This document shows, piece after piece, positions 21,663-33,000 of a stretch of 64,000 nt of DNA; position 1 is the first letter of the stretch; each line of letters begins with the position of its first letter. The notes under the pieces were generated by a model that worked only from the letters and a program-made list of their open reading frames with translations, did no database searches and was not told where the DNA came from. Source of the DNA: Rhizaria sp. SCN 62-66 (Eukaryota > Rhizaria, unplaced); contig MEDY01000033.1 of NCBI GenBank assembly GCA_001724265.1, positions 124,001-188,000 of the forward strand. The letters run 5' to 3'. A program made the position numbers and the translations under genes.

Positions 21663-22536
21663 ATGCCCAGTTTTGATTCTGTTGAGGCCGCCTACAAGGA
21701 CTTTGCCGCCGCTGACTCTGAGACCACTTGGTACGTTATTGCACCTCGTTTTATTCCTGCCGTTTCGGGCTCGTGCCTGAGGACGCAAGGTGGCCACGCG
21801 CAGATCTCTGCATCTCTGTCCTCCTTCACCTTTGCATTGATTCTGGTTTTCTTTTTCTGTTGCAGCATATCAACTTTGTGATCTCTGTTAAAATAGTGTT
21901 TTTTTGCTTGTCCTCTACATCGTGCTGCCCGTAGCAGTGTCGGCGCTGGGGCTGGCAGAGTATCTTCTCTCTCCTGCTTGCGTCATCACCACCTTTGCAG
22001 CTTCTCCTACGTCCTGTTTGGTCTACACTACCTTTGATTTCTCAGGGCAACAAACTAACGCTCTTCTCATTTTCTTTCGATCGGTCTTGCTTTCAATTGT
22101 ATCATTTATGACGTGGTTTCACGTGCATAGGTTCACCTGCACCTACGACCGTGCTTCGAACAAGCTCGTCTACAAGAACTCCGGCACGGGCAACCTTGAC
22201 GAGTTCAAGGCTGAGCTCACCGAGAACGCCGTCATCTTTGGTGGCTACAAGGTCCTCGTCATTGATGAGTCCGAGACCGTGACTTCCCGCCGCTGCAAGC
22301 TCGTCCAGATCACCTGGATCGGCGGCTCCGTCTCCCCCATGCTCCGCAACGCGCCCCTCGCCTCCAAGGCCGAGCGCGTCAACCTCTTCACCGGCACCTC
22401 CCACGAGATCCAGGCCAACGACGCCGACATGATCACCGAGAAGGGCATTGCCAAGCAGCTCCTCCTTTCTGGCGGCGCGCACAAGCCCACCCACTACATG
22501 TTCGGCCCCAACAAGATCCTCCTCTCCGAGCTCTAA
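21663..22536 (+). CDS. Coactosin-like ADF-H actin-binding protein (two exons)
   Basis: The exons are 21663-21730 and 22131-22536. The 400-nt intron has GTACGT/TAG ends and the join restores a Trp codon. The product is 157 aa, against about 142 for coactosin, and is a single ADF-homology domain. The Trp-Phe start of the first strand, the SRRCKLVQITWIG core (coactosin SKRSKFALITWIGENV) and the following long helix match coactosin more closely than cofilin. Coactosins bind F-actin and oppose capping of filament ends, in the cytosol and cell cortex. The ATG at 21663 is the only suitable start: codon 2 onward already resembles the family N-terminus. The domain carries almost no low-complexity sequence, unlike most of its neighbours. 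Confidence 0.85.
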
Positions 22537-23207
22537 GTTCGCTGCCGCCACAACGACTCCACCGTGTGCCGTGTGCGTGCGCTTGTTGACGTGCGTGTTG
22601 TGCAGGTAATGCCGCTGTTTTCCACCTCCGGATGAGACAGCGGCGCCCGCTGCTGCACGCGCACACGACTAGCATATCCCACTCCTGACTGTTCCATTAC
22701 ACCATTACTACTGCTACTGCTACTACATCCACTACTCCTTTTCCTGCCACTGAGGCGTTGTTGCCATTTCTTTCATCACGAAGACGCAACAACAGTGACG
22801 GATTGTACATCTCTCAATACACCAAAATTATCCTCCCAAACAAAACAGTTATTCATGGATTGTTACGTTGCCACTTGCTCACTCACGATCATTGCTATGG
22901 TTGTGTGATAATATTAAGAGATTGTATTTATATATGCACAAAGATGTGTGCATTATGACTTCATTCTTCTTTCTTATTATAAAATATGTTGATTGATTGG
23001 TATGATAATACAATGTAGTATTGAACAGTCACCTCCTGGGCGACGTTCAAGTAAACAAACGATAACAAATCACGACTTTTACTTCATCTAACACCGCGCG
23101 TGCGTGATATCAGTCTTTTTTGCTCGCTCAAAAAGAGCGATCAAACGCCACATCAGGAAAGCACGCCGCATTCAAATCTACCAGGCCGGTTGATTGACTT
23201 GACTGAC
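22537..23207. other. Convergent 3' spacer between the coactosin-like and Hsp110 genes
   Basis: This is the tail-to-tail intergenic region that should hold both 3' UTRs. It contains a short imperfect CTA/CTG triplet tract near 22705-22740 and then AT-rich sequence. No coding sequence is supported. Confidence 0.6.
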
Positions 23208-26139
23208 TTACTCATCAGACATGGGCTTCTCCTCCTTGGCAGCCTCCTCAGCAGCAGGCTTCGCAGCGGCGGCCTCAGCCTCAGCCTTGGGCTCGGCGGC
23301 GGCCTCCTCCTTCTTGGCGTCGGCGTCGGCCTCGGCAGGCTTCTCAGCCTCAGCCTCAGCCTCAGCCTTGGGCTCGGCGGAGTCGGAGTCGTCCATGGGC
23401 TTGGCCTCAGCCTTCTCGGCGGACTCGGTCTTGGGCTCCTCCTCGGCCTTCTTGTCGGCGCTGGCGGCCGCGGGCGCAGGCTCCGCCTTCTTGGGCTCCT
23501 CCTTCTTCACGGGCGCGGGCTTGGCCTTGTTCATGCGCACGTTGGTGTACGATTGCACATCGCGCGCCTTGACGTCGAAGTCGTGGATCGACACGATCGG
23601 CGCCTCGGACAGCGAGCGAGCGTCCTGCTCCTTGGTCTTGTTACTGACCCACAGCGCAACCTCGTCGCACTTGGCCACGATCTCCTCGCGCGCCTTGGCC
23701 TCGATGTGCGAGTACCGCTCTTCAGTAGTCTTGGACAGCTCGCGGCACGCGTTGAGCACGGTCGTGAGGCGCTCCACGGCCTCGGGGCGACCCTGGTTCT
23801 CGGCCTGGCGCTGCACCAGGGGCTCCGTGATGGCCTTGAGCGACTCGAGGCGGGCCTAAGCAGCGGGGAAACAAAAGCAAAGCAAAGGAACATAGAAAGC
23901 GAATTTCGTGAGCATATGAACAATACAAAAAAGAAGAAACGTTATCAATAGAACCCGTATTATTGACATATTTTTACTGCAGATAATGACTAGTATACAA
24001 GTAGAGACGTACCACATAGACAGCCTTCTTCTCGTCGTAGCCCTCGTCCTCGAGCCACTCCTCCTCCTTCTTAAGCGTCTCGTAGAACTCGTTGGCCTTC
24101 TCGTCGGCGAAGTAGGGCTTGAGGTCGCTGGCGTCCTGCACGCGGCTCTTCATCGAGAGGATGTAGCCCTCGAGCGAGTTCATCGCCTCGGCCGTCTCGC
24201 GCACCTCACGGTCCACGCCCGCGAACTCAAGCTCCTGCTCCACCGCGGTGCGGAAGTCCGTCTGCGACAGGTTCCAGGGGTAGTGCGAGTGGATCGCAAG
24301 GTCAACCTTCTCCACGATCGTCTTCTTGACCTTGATCATTGCAGGCTCGGCAGCCTTGGCGGCCTTCTCGGCGGCCTCAGCCTCGGCAGCCTTGGCCTTC
24401 TCGCTTTCGGCGGCGTCGTCCTTGGGCTTCTCGGCGTCAGCGGCCTCGCCCTCCTTGGGCTTGTCGGCGTCGGCGGCCTTCTCGCCATCCGCGGCGGGCT
24501 TCTCCTCCTCCTTGGGCTTCTCAGCCTCAGCCTCGGCGGGCTTCTCGGCCACGGGGGCAGGCTCCTCGACCTCGATCTCGGACTCGACCAGCGCCTGGGC
24601 CGAGATGACAGACAACAGCCCGTTGGAGTCGACCTTAACCTTGACCTTAAGCTTGTTGGACTCGTTGAGCTTGGCCTTCATCGCCGGGTCAGTGGGCGCC
24701 GTGATGGCAAAGCGCGCGATGAGCGAGTTGCCAGACGGGCAGTTCTCGGGGTCAGAGTAGCGCGCGGCCACCTGCAGCGGCAGCTTGGTGTTCTTGATCG
24801 TCACGACCTTGGTCGACGGGATGGTGTTGTTGGCCGGGAAGACGTTGATGCTCTCCTCCATCGGCATGTCAGCGAGCGCGCCGGTCACAGCGGCGTCGGC
24901 GTCATGCTGCCACTCGACCTTGATCGGGTACGAGATGATGTCCTTGACGTCGTACTCCTTGACCTTGAACGAAGGGGAGTACGTCGCGCAGTGCAGCGTC
25001 GCGCCCCAACACACCGACTCGTCGGCGTCGCACGTCTTGGAGAGGTCGCGGCCCGTGTGCGTCTTGACCAGGGTCTGGATGTAGGGGATGCGCGTCGCGC
25101 CGCCGAGCATCTCGATCGAGTGCAGGTCCGCGATCTTGACGTTGGCGGCCGCCAGCACGCGGTCGATGGGCGCGACGAGGCGCGTCTTGAGATGCTCCTC
25201 GATGAGCGCCTCGAACTGTTCGCGCGTCACGACACCGGACACGTCGGTGTTGTCCATGATGTACTCGATGTTGTAGGGCACGGTGCTGTTGGCCGAGAGC
25301 GTCTGCTTGACGCGGTCGCACTCCTTGCGCAGCTTGAGCAGCGCCTTGGTGTTGCTCAGCACGTCGAGCTTGTACTTGTCCTTGATGTCGGCAGCGAGCT
25401 TGGTCACCAGCAGCTCGTCGAAGTCGCGGCCACCGAGCGAGCGGTCCGCCGTCATGGCCTCCATCTTGAGCCCCGCGGCCGAGATGGACGCCAGCGCGAC
25501 GTCCGTGGACGATACGCCGATGTCGTAGAAGAGAACAAGGCGCGTCTCGTTAGGCGCGAAGGTGCGGCGGACGCCGTACTGGATCGCCACGGCCGTGATG
25601 TCGTTGACGAGGCGGAGCACGTTGAGCGGGCCCATCGACGACGTCTGCAGCATGCGCGCGGCGTCGAGCATGGCGCGGCGCTGCGCGTCGGTGAAGTAGT
25701 GCGGGATGGCGATAACGCAGTCGGTGATCTTCTGGCCGTCCATGTTGATGGCGCAGACCTCCTTCATCTTAAGCAGGAAGGTCGACACGACCTGCTCGGG
25801 CGGAATGAGGACCTCCTTGCCCAGGTGCTTGACCTGCAGCGCCACGCGGCCCTGCGCGTCGGGCACCAGCTTGGCGGGGATGAACTTCTGCTCGTGCGCG
25901 ATCTCGGGGTCGGAGAACATCTTGCCGATGATGCGCTTGATGTACACGACAGAGTTGGCCGCGTTCGAGAGGTACTGCGAGGTCGCCTCGTCGGTGATGA
26001 AGCGCTGGGTGGAGCCGAAGGAGACGAGGGAGCGCGTCTTGCGCTTGCCGATCTCGTTCTGCAGCACGTCGATACCGGCGCGGCGCGCGACGGCCACCGT
26101 GAGCGACTCGTCGCCGAAGTCAATGCCGACAACACTCAT
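23208..26139 (-). CDS. HSP110: Hsp110/Sse-type Hsp70 chaperone (nucleotide-exchange factor), two exons
   Basis: The exons are 24013-26139 and 23208-23855 on the minus strand, with a 157-nt intron (GTACGT...TAG, phase 0). The product is 924 aa. Residues 1 to about 385 form the Hsp70 nucleotide-binding fold: the opening VVGIDFGDESLTVAVAR resembles Sse1/Hsp110 more than canonical Hsp70, and the second phosphate loop is GGATRIPYIQ near residue 345. A beta-sandwich follows, then an acidic Ala/Glu/Lys/Pro loop (about 520-605) typical of Hsp110, then the helical C-terminal domain. The last 105 residues are an Ala/Glu/Lys tail ending PMSDE. There is no signal peptide and no HDEL or EEVD ending, so a cytosolic protein is expected. 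Hsp110s exchange nucleotide on Hsp70 and hold unfolded clients. ATG 26139 matches the family start. Confidence 0.92.
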
Positions 26140-27088
26140 TGTTTAGGGGTGTGTAGGTTCTGTGGCGGGGATAAAAAGGGGAAAACAATGTGAAGAAACA
26201 GGAAAAAGAGAGTGTGAGAGAGTGAGCGGGACGCTGAGGCGGAAGAGAGAGCTCTGGAAGGGAGCGATTGCGTCATTGTGGACTGCGCAAAGGCAAAGAG
26301 AAAAATGAGACATCATTGCGAAAACGCAAGATAATACAAGAAAATTGATGCGAGGAAGCAACCCGGAAGGACATGAATGTGCGCGTTAAGGCAGCACAGA
26401 GCGAGGGCGAGTCGTGGGAAAGGCAGAGTGGGGAGCCGGACGAAAGAGTGATCTGAACATCTATGGAAGGGAGGGCGAAAGCCGCGACACGTGGGTAGGG
26501 TTTAACCACGGTACTAGCCCAAACAAAAAATAGAAATATAAAAAATACACGCAGCCCTGGCAGTATCCACAAACGTAGATCCCTACACAACGTCACGGGT
26601 ATAGGACGGACACACGGCGATCTGATCACTTTGTCCCTCGACTGACTGGCTGACTGACTTTGTTCGAGAGCGCTTGAAGATCATTCGAGAACGAGCTTTT
26701 TTCGGTCCGGGTTTGTTTCCACCACAAACGCAATTTCACTTCATTAACTTAACTCATACATGTCATTACTCATACCAGAAGACGACTAAAGTAAAGTATT
26801 GCTATTTTTCGATTCTGCAGTACTCTAGCATTTTGTCATTGCTCGTTCACGTGTTTGTTTGGACCTGAAGTGGCCACTGCAAGAGACAGTATGAGTTTAG
26901 TTTAGGGTTCAGATTCAAGGATATTTCATTGTTTAAGAAGAAAGAGAGAATTTATTGAGACTTTATATCAAGTGATTGTTGCGAATAATAAAAATACCGA
27001 GTCAAAATTGATTCCACCGTCGACAACATGCAGCACCGGTCAGTTTCTGATGTCGACATCACTGTTACTGTGTTAGTATTGGCAGTGC
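26140..27088. other. Spacer between Hsp110 (5' side) and THO2 (3' side)
   Basis: This holds the Hsp110 promoter and 5' UTR together with the THO2 3' UTR. A TTCgaGAA pair lies at 26684-26691 (about 545 bp upstream of the Hsp110 ATG), with a looser TTCgaGAG at 26663-26670. They are out of the 5-bp register needed for a full heat-shock element. A run of TGAC/TGGC repeats lies at 26638-26660. No gene is supported. Confidence 0.5.
26951..26956 (-). terminator. Candidate poly(A) signal for THO2
   Basis: TTTATT on the plus strand reads AATAAA on the minus strand, 133 bp beyond the THO2 stop codon at 27089. Position and orientation fit a cleavage/polyadenylation hexamer, but AT-rich spacers contain such hexamers by chance. 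Confidence 0.35.
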
Positions 27089-30000
27089 TTAGCGCCGAGG
27101 AGCCCCACCCCGGAAGAGCGACTGGTTCCCACGGGGCGGCGGGCGACTCCGGTCGCCGCCACCGCCTTGTTGCTGCTGCTGCCGTTGCTCTTGCTGCTGT
27201 TGCGGCTGTGGCTGCAGCTGCTGCTGCGAAGGCGCAGAGCTGCCTGTGGTGGTGGTGTTGGAGCCCCGTCCAAGAGCTTGCGCAACCAGACGGTCCAGCG
27301 CGACACCGTAGCCACTGTTGCCACTGCTGCTGCTTGAGCTGCTGTTACTAGAGCTGCTGCTGTTGGTGTTAGACTGAGAGCTGCCTTGGTAGCGACTGCT
27401 AGCAGCCGGGGGGCTTACGACGCCGCCCATGAACCGGTCGCTCGCGCCCTGGGTCTGCTGCTGCTGCTGCTGTTGGGAGTAACCGCTGTTGGTGCTTGTG
27501 CGTTGCACTGAGTCCATGCCAACAACGCGGCGGATCGCCCTGCGGCCACCGCTGCCGTCCTCGTCCCCACCCGCGCCAGCGCCCGCGCCCGCGCCTGCGC
27601 CAGCGCCCGCGTTGGAATACGAGCCAGAGCTGTTGTTGTTCACGTTGCCGGATTCGCGGTCGCGGACAAGGGCGGACCGCTGCCCAGTCGGAGCAGAGCC
27701 AGCGGCATTGGCGCCGCCGCGGAAGCGGTCGTTGCGGTCGTCAGCAGTTGCACTAGCGCCGCTGTTGTTGTGACTATTCGGGGCGTTGCCGCCAGAGTAG
27801 TTGCCGTGACCGGCGTTCTGACGGCCTTGGTAGCCGCCGCTGTTGTTGTTGGGGTACTGACGGCGATCGTTGTAGTTATTGTTGTGGCCGTAGCTGTTGG
27901 CGCCAAAGGTGGGCGAGTTAGAGGGGCCAAAACGGTCGTTGCCGTTACTCCCATGGTGCCCACGGTCGCTGCTATGCCCACGGTCACCTGCGTTGTGTCC
28001 ACGGTCACTGCTGTGGCCACGGTCACTGCTGCCGTAGGTGCTGCCGCGGTCGTATCCCCCACGGTCGTTGTTAGAGACGTTGGCGCGAGCGCCACCAGCA
28101 GGAGCGGCGTTATTCGCGCCGCTCGCAGCAGCCGCAGCAGCACCGGCGGCAGGAGGGGCCCCGGGCTTGTTGCCGGCACCAGCAGCGGCGGCGGCAGCAG
28201 AGGCAGCAGGAGCTTTGCCCCACTGAGCAGAGACAGGCGCAGGCCCATTGCCACCAGCAGCACCGTCAGCAGCAGTTGCATTGCGGCCACCAGCGGGAGC
28301 CGCGGCATTGGCGCCAAGAGCGCGGGCAGCGTTGCCAAAGGCAGCGGTAGCGGTGGACTGGGACTGCACGGGCTTGCCAGACACAGCGGGCTTCGCAGCA
28401 GCAGCACCAGCGGCGGCGTTGGCGCCGGCGTTCGAAGCCGAGGCGGGGCGGCTGACCACCGCGCCCCACTGCTGCTGCGGCTGCGAGGGACGAGCGTCCG
28501 CACCGACAGGAGCGGCAGCAGCAGCAGCAGCGCGACGATGCGTCTGAGCCTGCAGTTGCGACTGGGCACTCGCAGCACTCGTCGTCGCGTTCGCGCTGGT
28601 GCTCGTCGAAGTGCTCGCACGAGGGCGGGTGGGCGACACGGGGGCGGCCGCGTTCGCTTTCCTGCTGCCACCTGACGACGTACTCGCACTTGCACTCGCG
28701 GTGGGCTTCGCAGCAGCGCTTGCAGTCACCGCGGGAGCCGCCGCCGCGCCGCCGGGCCCCTTGGCGCTGGCGATGATGTCGTCGCTGGTGCAGCCCCACA
28801 GCGCGGCGCCGTTGCGGGCCACGATCGAGCGCACCGAGGTGCCCAGCACCTTGAGCGACTGCGCTGCCGCGGCGTCGGCGCCCCCGGAGGCGGCGGCCGC
28901 GGTGCGCGCGTCGACCAAGCGGTTGAGCGCGCGCAGCAGGATGCGGCCGGTGGGCACGGCGCTGAACACATCAGGGTTCGCCGCGATAGCAGCAGCGGCC
29001 GCGGGCTTAGGAGTAGAGTCATGAGCTGCAGCGCTAGTTGCAGCGGCAGCGTCCTTGCTATCGTCGGTCATTGCCACGGGCTTTTCATCTTCGCTCTTAA
29101 CACCGCCGGCATCTTCAGTCTTGACAGCGACATCGCTGTCGGCCTGCACGGCGACCACAGTCGCGGGGTGCTGCGCGATGCGTTGCGGGTATACGTGGGC
29201 GATCTTGTGGAGGAAATACAGTGAGTTGGAGACGGTGAAGTCGCAGCCAAACATGCTGTCGGCAGCAAGCACAGCGCCGTCGTCCTCTGTCATATCACTC
29301 TTGTCGCTGACATCTGCGGAGGCAGAGGACGCGCGGAACTGGTTCAGGTTCAGGGCAGGAGCGACTGCGCGCGTGAACGGGCTCTTGGCGGTAGCCTTAA
29401 ACGCGCGCGCGCTGGCGGGGTCGACGACAGAGAGCACGGCGGCAGTGATGGCCAGCGACCACACGCGCGCACGCGACAGGAGCAGGCGCGCGCTCGCACC
29501 GTCGACAGTATCAACACCAGACTCACTCTTCGCGCTGGCGCCCGCACTGGAGTTCGCGGAGTGGATGTCCGAGACCACAGGCGCGGAGGCGGGATCGCGC
29601 ACCCACGCCGCCACAGTCGCGAGGATCTCGCTGTAGAAGAAGCCCAGGCGCGCGGCCTCGGCCTGCGTGACCACGGCGAGTAGCGACGGCAGCGCGGCGA
29701 ACGCCGTGTCGATCAGCGTGAGCACGGGGACCGCGGACGAGAGTACGCCGGCAGGCGTCTCCTTACCGCTGCCGCTCGCACTGCTGGTGGCTGTGGCGAT
29801 GGAGAGCAGGAAGCGCGCCGCGAACACAGCGTCGGCGGACGACGTGAGGGCGCGCGGGATCAGGCAGCGGTGGAAGAAGCTCTGCGCAAACTGGCTGTGT
29901 GCCTCAGCCAGAGCTTCCGTCGCGACAGGGCAGTCGTGCGGCAGCCACTGGCCCTGGATCAGACGACCGCTGCCGTTTTTTGCAATGTAGCGACAAACTG

Positions 30001-33000
30001 CGGTGTCGTAGAAGGCCAAGAATGACCGTGTGCACGTCGCGGTAAGCGCCGTCGTGCTCTCGCTGGCCGTGGCAACGGATGCGACCTCCTCGGCGGCCAG
30101 CGCGGTCAGCTGCATCCCCACGAGCGCGCTCTTGGCGGCGGCGTCCTTGGCGGCCACGGCGAGCGCGGCGACGAGCGCGTGCAGCTGCGGCAGCGAGAGC
30201 CCGTTGGCCCCGGCCGCGGTGAGCGCGGCGGAAACGGTGGCCGTGACCGCTCCCGCCACGTTGGCGCTCGCGCCGCCGCGCCCGCGCCGCGACGAGGACG
30301 AGGACGACGCGGCGGCGAGCGCGGCGGCGCCGGAGTGGCCGAGCGCAGCCGCGGCCGCCGCGTAGCCGGGCGCGGTGACGAGCGCCAGCGCCTTGCGCGC
30401 GGCGACAAATCGCGCCTCGGCGGCGTGCTGCGCGGCCAGCGCGTGCTTGTGCGCGCCGCGCAGCGCGGTGGTGGCCGCGGCGAAGCAGCGGCGCGTGGCG
30501 GCAACAGGGAAGAGCGCGCCGTTGGGCAGCGACCAGAACGCGCCGTAGAGGTCCTGCGAGAGCACAGCACGGTCGCTGGCGGGGTAGAAGAGGCCGAAAG
30601 CAGCGGAGACGGGAGCGGGGCACAGCGCAGTAGAGCTGGCGTCAGAGGCAGCAGAGGAGTCGTCGCTCATCACGTTTGCAGCGGGGGTGGTGACCTTGGC
30701 GTACTTGAGCAACGGCCGGTACAGCGCCGCAGTGAGCGCGAGAGGGGCGCCCAGCGGCACCAGCGGGGCGTCGGGACTGCGGCCACCGGCCGTCGCCGCC
30801 GCCGCGGCCTCTGCGCCGGCCTGCACGCCCGCGACGGCCTGTGCGAGCGTAGGGAGCTCGCGCACCAGCTCCGTCGCGGGCAGGTGGCAGTGAGCCCACT
30901 GCAGCAGCAGCATCAGCAGCGCGTGCAGCCGGTCCGCCACCGCCGTGGCCGCGGGCAGCGGCAGCGGCGCGCCGGCACCGAGGGCCAGTGCGCTCGCGGT
31001 CGCGGCGGCGGCGGCGGCGGTCGCGGCGGCCGAGAGCACGAGCGTCAGCAGGCGCGCGAGCCCGAACCAGAGCGGCACGAAGGCCTTGCTGCGGAGCACA
31101 GCGCGCACGAAGCTCGCGTGCGCGGCGGGCAGAACCATCAGGCGTGCGGCGGCGGGCACCGCGGCGCTGGCGGCGGGCCCGCGCGCGCGCGAGAGCGTCG
31201 CCGAGTGCAGCGCGATGAGAGCGGTGGCCGCGGCGTCGGGATCGCTGCGCGTGCCCGCGCTCTGGATGCCGTGCGCGACCGTGTCGATGCCCGGGGGCGC
31301 GGCGACGGAGCTCGCGCCCGTGGCCGCGGCCGCGGCGGCGACGGCGGCCTTAGTGTGGAAGACGCGTGCCAGCGGGTTGTGCAGATATTGCAGCACAGGG
31401 CCGCCGCAGACCCAGGCGCACATAGCACCAGCCGCTGCAGTCACGCCGTCGTTGTTGCCGCCGGCGTCGCTGCTGCCCGCCACTGCGTCGACAGTCGCAC
31501 CGTTGCCAGCGCTGCTGGAGGTAGCGGAGGCGTCGTCAGCAGCGGCGTCGGGGTCCGTAGCGCACGACAGCGTCGCGAACAGCAAACGCAGCAGCGCGCA
31601 AACCTCCGTGGCCACCGCGGCGGCCGCGGCGGGCGACGCGGCGCTGGCGGCGGCGTCGGCGGCGTAGAGCAGCACACTGCCCAGCTCACTGCCGCCGGCC
31701 GTCGCGGCGAGCAGCGGCTCCGGAAGGCGCGGCACGGTGGGCTTGGTGACGAGCCAGACGCGGCGCTGCAGATACCACAGCACGGGCCCCAGGTCCACAA
31801 GCATGGGCTTGGCCTGGTAGAGCTCCACCAGCAGCGTCGCCGTGTTGGACAGCCAGCGGGGCTCGCTGCCGGTCCCGGCCGCGGTGGGCAGGTCCGTGCC
31901 CTCGGCCTCGAGGCTCGCGTTGCCGCTGGGGGCCGCGTACCTGCTGAGCGTGTCGAGCACAGTGTACAACAGCGCGTCGACGGCCACGGCGGGCGCCCAC
32001 AGCGTGACGGCCTGGATGATGGGCGCGATCATGTTGTCGAACACGACGGCCTGCGAGACGAGCCGCTGCAGCACCGAGACGGGGTGCGTGTACAGGAACT
32101 TGGGCAGCAGACGGCCGATCTCGCGCATCTTGTCGTTCGCCAGACGCTTGCGGAAGTAGCCCGCGCGGTAGTCGGCCACAGCGCGCGCGCGCGACACGCG
32201 CGGCTGCCACGGGAACACGCGCACGGCGGCGGCAACAGCGGCGGCAGTTGCTCGCGCGGCGGTCGCGGCCGGGGCCGGCGCGGTGGGAGCGGTGTTGGGC
32301 AGCACGTCACGCCAGAGCGCGTAGATCGAGTAGCGGTCGCTGGGCGAGAACGCGCGCAAAATGGCCCACAGGTCCGCGGCGTGCGCGAGCGAGCCGGGCA
32401 GCAGCGCGTACGCGGGCAGAATGCTCTCGGTGATCAGGCGGAACAGCACGGGCGTCATCGGGGCCGGGCTCGCGGCCGCCGCGGGCACGGAGAGTGCCGC
32501 AACGGGCGGGAATGGGAACAGCCGCTCGCCCGCAGCACCAGTCAAGCCCGAGTTGTTGCTGACAGGCGCGCCTGCGAGCGTGGCCGCGGCCGCAGTGGCG
32601 GCGTCGGCAGCGGCCGCAAGCAGCGAGCCGAGCACGTGGCAGACCTTGGTGAAGCACAGCGGGTCCTGCGCGAGGTTGGGACCAAGGGGCGCGAGCAGGG
32701 CCAGCAGACGGGCCGGGATGGCGTCGAGCTGCCACTGCGAGAAGCCAGTCACGCGTGTGCCCGCCGCAGCCGCCGTCGCCGCCGCGGCCGCAGACGCCGC
32801 GGCCGCAGTGGCGCCCGCGCCGGCGCCGGACGCCGCGGGCAGCGGCGTGTGCGCGACAACAATGTAGTAGTAGATCGGCGTGACGTACGCCGTGACGCGC
32901 TCGAGCAGCACGGCCGAGACGCCCCAACCCGCCGTGGCTGAGACCGGGGGCGCCTCGCGCAGCGGCGCCGGCACCAGCGCCAGGCGCGCGGGGCGCGTCG

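Noticed and set aside
21904-22130. Hydrophobic N-terminal extension in frame with the coactosin-like exon 2
   Set aside because: This is the translated intron: joining 21730 to 22131 gives a proper ADF-H start, and no ATG precedes the hydrophobic stretch in that frame.
23986-26193. A 735-codon open frame on the plus strand, exactly antisense to the Hsp110 gene
   Set aside because: Long antisense frames opposite Hsp70-family genes are a known codon-bias artefact in GC-rich genomes; the translation has no domain and is dominated by Leu/Arg/Val/Asp from reverse-complemented sense codons.
26663-26691. Heat-shock element upstream of Hsp110
   Set aside because: TTCgaGAA is only a two-unit match and the neighbouring half-sites are off the 5-bp register; at about 545 bp from the ATG it is not convincing.
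30179-32941. A 920-codon open frame antisense to THO2
   Set aside because: It is an Arg/Gly/Ala-only shadow of GC-rich Ala/Leu codons; the minus strand carries clear THO2 motifs over the same bases.
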